DNA of 64,000 nucleotides, from assembly GCA_026129465.1 (NCBI GenBank), contig JAHCIA010000001.1:195964-259963 (forward strand), read 5' to 3'. The notes under the pieces are model-generated. The model saw only the letters and a list, made by a program, of their open reading frames with translations. It did not search any database and was not told the DNA's origin. Both the position numbers and the translations under genes were made by a program. This DNA comes from Flavobacteriales bacterium. Its GTDB lineage: Bacteria > Bacteroidota > Bacteroidia > Flavobacteriales_F > PHOS-HE28. The stretch's first letter is position 1; every line of letters begins with the position of its first letter. This document shows positions 61,492 through 64,000 of this stretch, piece after piece.

Positions 61492-61510
61492 TCCAACGCC
61501 ATGGGGACCT

Positions 61511-61930
61511 TCACCCCAGCACGAACCGCTTCGCCACATCCACCACGAACCTGCCCCGCAGGAACTTTCTTCCCAGCAGCACCTGGTACTTCATATCGCT
61601 GCGATCGAAGAGCGTGAATTGGGCACGCACCACATGTGGTCCTAGCCTGACCCGCGTGCTGATCAGGTAGCGGCGGCTGGTCTCGCCATTGCTGCTCTTC
61701 ACGGATACGCGCTTGAACGCCTTGAAGATCTTCGTCCTGCGTTGGCCGCCCATTTGGAAGGTCACCAGCAGTTGTTTCACACCGCCCACGGTGCGCACTT
61801 TCAGCCGCTGGTAGTGCAAGGCACTGCGGTAGGCCCCCGTGTCGATCTTGGCCGCCACCCGTGCGATGCCGAGCCCCGGCAGGGCGATGTGCTCCACCCG
61901 GCCGATGAGGGTCTGCTCCGCTGGCGCCAT
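61511..61930 (-). CDS. RimK-associated retropepsin-like protein (ATP-dependent zinc protease family)
   Basis: This 139-residue protein matches the small family often annotated as ATP-dependent zinc proteases and commonly found beside RimK glutamate ligases. The AAKIDTGAYRSALHY motif has the D-T-G signature of a pepsin-like active site, and YQVLLGRKFLRGRFVVDV is the second conserved block. No RimK gene is adjacent here. The true activity is not settled. The start at 61930 is supported by a TAACTTGC box (61935-61942) ending 4 bases before the ATG. It stands upstream of the S9 gene on the same strand. Confidence 0.82.
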   Translation of the reverse strand: MAPAEQTLIGRVEHIALPGLGIARVAAKIDTGAYRSALHYQRLKVRTVGGVKQLLVTFQMGGQRRTKIFKAFKRVSVKSSNGETSRRYLISTRVRLGPHVVRAQFTLFDRSDMKYQVLLGRKFLRGRFVVDVAKRFVLG

Positions 61931-61934
61931 GGGG

Positions 61935-61942
61935 GCAAGTTA
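61935..61942 (-). promoter_or_regulatory. -7-like box directly before the zinc-protease-like gene
   Basis: The minus strand reads TAACTTGC, two mismatches from TAnnTTTG, ending 4 bases before the ATG. Confidence 0.3.
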
Positions 61943-62067
61943 TCGGGCTGTGGAACAGGGCGATGGGATCCGGGACGCAGGCTTACGAACAGCATGGGGT
62001 GGGCGTGGGCGCACGCCAGCGGCTGAAGAACCTCCGCTCGCAGGGCGCTCAGCATCCATGGCCGGTC

Positions 62068-62400
62068 TCAGGTGGTCAACGCCTTCAGCCAACGCTTCAG
62101 CAGCGCGGCATCCACATCGGCAAGGGTGTGCAGCTTGATGTGGCGCATGTTCTTGCCGGTGCCTTCCAGCCGTCCCTCAGGGTCGTCCAACGGGCCGGCC
62201 TGGTAGAACCCGAAGGTGACATAGGCCTTGGAGGTCCTCAGGTAGGCGAAGTCCTTCGCCGTGGCGAAGATTGGCCGGCTCCATTTGAACTCCTCCCGTA
62301 CGCCTTTCACGTGGGTGTGCACCAGCTTGCGCACGGCTTCCATGATGCGGCGCTGTTCTTCGGGTGCTTGGGCGATGTAGCCGGAGATCTGATCGTTCAC
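62068..62400 (-). CDS. DUF1801 (YdhG/iron chaperone-like) protein
   Basis: This 110-residue protein belongs to the DUF1801 family, with YIAQAPEEQRRIMEAVRKLV, EEFKWSRPIFATAKDFAYL and the C-terminal HIKLHTLADVDAALLKRWL in order. The family includes frataxin-like proteins such as YdhG of Bacillus, proposed to carry iron; the function here is not known. The start is taken as GTG (codon 62398-62400): it directly precedes the conserved NDQISGY, and a TAACTTGG box (62406-62413) ends 5 bases upstream. A TTG at 62407-62409 would overlap that box. Confidence 0.8.
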   Translation of the reverse strand: MNDQISGYIAQAPEEQRRIMEAVRKLVHTHVKGVREEFKWSRPIFATAKDFAYLRTSKAYVTFGFYQAGPLDDPEGRLEGTGKNMRHIKLHTLADVDAALLKRWLKALTT

Positions 62401-62405
62401 GCAGA

Positions 62406-62413
62406 CCAAGTTA
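62406..62413 (-). promoter_or_regulatory. -7-like box directly before the DUF1801 gene
   Basis: The minus strand reads TAACTTGG, one mismatch from TAnnTTTG, ending 5 bases before the GTG start. Confidence 0.4.
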
Positions 62414-62508
62414 ACGGGATGCCCGGCCTATGGATCCGCATGACGAAGCGCATGTGCGGCCCGGGAGGATCTCCGATCTTCGCACCCAACACGTTCGGAC
62501 AACAGCAC

Positions 62509-63006
62509 ATGACACGCACACTCCCACTCGCCCTGGCGGCCTTCGCCCTCTTCGCCTGCCAGACCGCTTCCCAGGAAGTTTCCGCCCAGCAGGGTGCCAC
62601 GGCCCAGCCGGCCACGAAGAGCTACGGGGCCAGGATCACCCCTGATGGCGCCATCAGTGCCACGGACTTCGTGAAGGCGATGTCCGCCCAGGAGACGATG
62701 ACCACCAAGCTCGATTGCGAGATCATCAGCAGCTGCGCCGTGAAAGGCTGCTGGATGGACGTGAAGCTTCCTGATGGCAACCCCATGAAGGTCCGCTTCG
62801 TGGACTACGGCTTCTTCGTGCCCAAGCAGGGTCTCGAAGGCAAGCGCGCCATTCTGCAGGGCACCGCCAGCCGCGAGACCTTCGATGTGGCCACCCTGCG
62901 CCACTACGCCGAGGACGCCGGCAAGAGCAAGGAGGAGATCGAGAAGATCACCGAACCCAAGCATGTGCTCACCTTCCTCGCCGAGGGTGTTCTCATCACC
63001 GAATGA
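62509..63006 (+). CDS. DUF4920 lipoprotein
   Basis: This 165-residue protein has a lipoprotein signal with lipobox FALFAC (Cys17), a Gln/Ala-rich linker, and a DUF4920 domain with EIISSCAVKGCWMDVKL and MKVRFVDYGFFVP, followed by KRAILQGTASRETFDVATLR. The CxxKGCWM motif is the family hallmark and its two cysteines could bind a metal or form a disulfide. DUF4920 proteins are periplasmic and of unknown function. The stop overlaps the next start (ATGA at 63003-63006), so the isoaspartyl peptidase is translationally coupled to it. Confidence 0.85.
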   Translation: MTRTLPLALAAFALFACQTASQEVSAQQGATAQPATKSYGARITPDGAISATDFVKAMSAQETMTTKLDCEIISSCAVKGCWMDVKLPDGNPMKVRFVDYGFFVPKQGLEGKRAILQGTASRETFDVATLRHYAEDAGKSKEEIEKITEPKHVLTFLAEGVLITE

Positions 63007-64000
63007 TGCTTTCCCATGTGAAGCGATCGAAGCCCGGGGCATGGCTCCGGGCTTCGTGCTTCACGCTGCTGGCCGGCTGCACACCAGCAGGCGACCACGA
63101 CGCCCGGACGGACACACGATCATCCCAGGAAAACATGGAACGTTTTGCATTGGTCATCCACGGAGGCGCGGGCACCATCTCGCGCGAACAGATGACCCCG
63201 GCCCGCGAGAAGGCCTATCGTGATGCGCTGGAGAACGCCCTGCGCCGCGGCCACGCCATCCTCGCCGAAGGCGGCGATGCTCTGGAAGCCGTGCAGGCCG
63301 CCGTGATGGCGCTGGAGGACAGCCCGCACTTCAACGCCGGGCGCGGTTCGGTCTTCAACGCCGATGGCCAGCACGAGATGGACGCCAGCCTGATGTGCGG
63401 CCGGACACTCCGCGCCGGTGCCGTGGCCAGTGTGCACAACGTGAAGAATCCGATCCTGCTCGCGCGCCGCGTGATGGACAGCAGCGAGCACGTGCTCGTG
63501 AGCGGCACGGGCGCCTTCGAGTTCGCGCACAAGCAGAAAGTGCCCTTGGAGGACGACCAGTACTTCTTCGACGAGTTCCGCTACGAGCAGTGGAAGAAGA
63601 CACGCGGCACGGACCAATACCAGCTGGACCACAGCGACGGCGAGAAGAAGTTCGGCACGGTGGGCGCCGTGGCACTGGACCAGCATGGGCACCTGGCGGC
63701 GGCCACCAGCACCGGCGGCATGACCAACAAGAAGTGGCAGCGCATCGGTGACAGCCCCATCATCGGTGCGGGCACCTACGCCAACGATGCCAGCTGCGCG
63801 GTGAGCTGCACCGGCCACGGCGAGAGTTTCATCCGCGCAGTCGCCGCCCACGATGTGCATGCCCTCATGGCCTACAAAGGGCTAAGCCTGAAGGAGGCCG
63901 TGCGTGTGGTCGTACACGAGAAGCTACCGCCCCTGGACGGCGATGGTGGCCTGATCGCGGTGGACAAGGACGGCATCGTGGTGCTGGACTTCAACTGCAC
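63003..64000 (+). CDS. Lipoprotein isoaspartyl peptidase/L-asparaginase, 5' part
   Basis: The frame opens at 63003 and runs off the window end, giving 332 residues. A lipoprotein signal is visible (FTLLAGC with Cys26), so the start at 63003 is chosen over the ATG at 63135, which begins the catalytic domain (MERFALVIHGGAGTI). The enzyme is an Ntn-hydrolase made as a precursor and cut before Thr219 in KKFGTVGAVAL, which becomes the nucleophile. Other landmarks are FNAGRGSVFNADGQHEMDAS and the later TSTGG and IIGAGTYA segments. It removes isoaspartyl residues or hydrolyses beta-aspartyl peptides. The start overlaps the DUF4920 stop (ATGA). The end of the gene is outside the window. Confidence 0.9.
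   Translation, partial: MMLSHVKRSKPGAWLRASCFTLLAGCTPAGDHDARTDTRSSQENMERFALVIHGGAGTISREQMTPAREKAYRDALENALRRGHAILAEGGDALEAVQAAVMALEDSPHFNAGRGSVFNADGQHEMDASLMCGRTLRAGAVASVHNVKNPILLARRVMDSSEHVLVSGTGAFEFAHKQKVPLEDDQYFFDEFRYEQWKKTRGTDQYQLDHSDGEKKFGTVGAVALDQHGHLAAATSTGGMTNKKWQRIGDSPIIGAGTYANDASCAVSCTGHGESFIRAVAAHDVHALMAYKGLSLKEAVRVVVHEKLPPLDGDGGLIAVDKDGIVVLDFNC

Noticed and set aside
1..64000. tRNA, rRNA or mobile element genes
   Set aside because: I saw no cloverleaf-like CCA-ending sequence, no rRNA segments, and no transposase or integrase motifs or flanking terminal repeats; a tRNA-scan would be the decisive check.

Overview
This window is GC-rich, almost fully coding chromosomal DNA from a member of the Bacteroidota, most likely a high-GC Flavobacteriales lineage. 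The evidence is two secreted enzymes with type IX secretion (T9SS) C-terminal domains, families typical of the phylum (DUF1573, DUF4293, DUF4199, DUF4920, DUF805), a Rho factor with a long low-complexity insertion, a lipoprotein isoaspartyl peptidase, MopE-type secreted repeats, and recurring -7 boxes of the Bacteroidota type (TAnnTTTG-like) just upstream of start codons. I see no rRNA, tRNA, CRISPR array, insertion sequence, prophage or integrase. No stretch over 300 bases lacks a gene. The largest gaps are about 239 bp (47680-47918, divergent rho/DUF4293) and about 218 bp (58078-58295, which holds a decayed repeat).

Layout. 1-7.2 kb: the end of a pterin carbinolamine dehydratase gene, a DUF1573 protein, an S41 protease, a MORN-like protein and penicillin-binding protein 1C (all minus strand except the first), then a plus-strand secreted trypsin-like protease with a T9SS tail. 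7.2-12.8 kb: a very large alpha-2-macroglobulin lipoprotein, the usual partner of PBP1C. 12.9-16.5 kb: two adjacent poorly described envelope genes that share a SPOR-like C-terminal module. 16.7-30.9 kb: a long minus-strand run comprising LpdA, AsnB, a glycosyltransferase, Wza, Wzc, RmlC, a WecA/TagO-like sugar-phosphate transferase, a lytic transglycosylase, UvrA and a LOG-family protein. The middle of this run is a partial exopolysaccharide export/priming cluster without a flippase or polymerase in view.

31-45 kb: small membrane proteins, an E1-like ThiF/MoeB-rhodanese fusion, a YeiH family transporter, RidA, then a plus-strand block surE - small membrane protein - lpxB - spoIID-like - rRNA methyltransferase - comEC that meets an SRAP (HMCES/YedK) gene tail to tail. 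A metallo-hydrolase and the peptidoglycan recycling ligase Mpl follow. 45-54 kb: DUF4199, Rho, DUF4293, a T9SS-exported M28 aminopeptidase, an enoyl-CoA hydratase, a Tat-signal class V aminotransferase, a DoxX protein and a fatty acid desaturase.

54-58 kb: two secreted accessory proteins, one ending in paired dockerin-like calcium loops and one a 1056-residue MopE-type protein with near-identical 294-bp tandem repeats, a duplicated Cys-rich module and a decayed repeat beyond its stop codon. 58-64 kb: a class C beta-lactamase-fold hydrolase with a changed YxN motif, an S9 peptidase gene interrupted by one in-frame TAG, an RimK-associated zinc-protease-like protein, DUF1801, a DUF4920 lipoprotein, and an isoaspartyl peptidase that runs off the end.

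The best candidates for undescribed biology are the SPOR-module gene pair (12932-16511), the decaying MopE repeat protein with its unknown Cys-rich module (54907-58200), and the promoter-like boxes so close to start codons that they imply leaderless transcripts.
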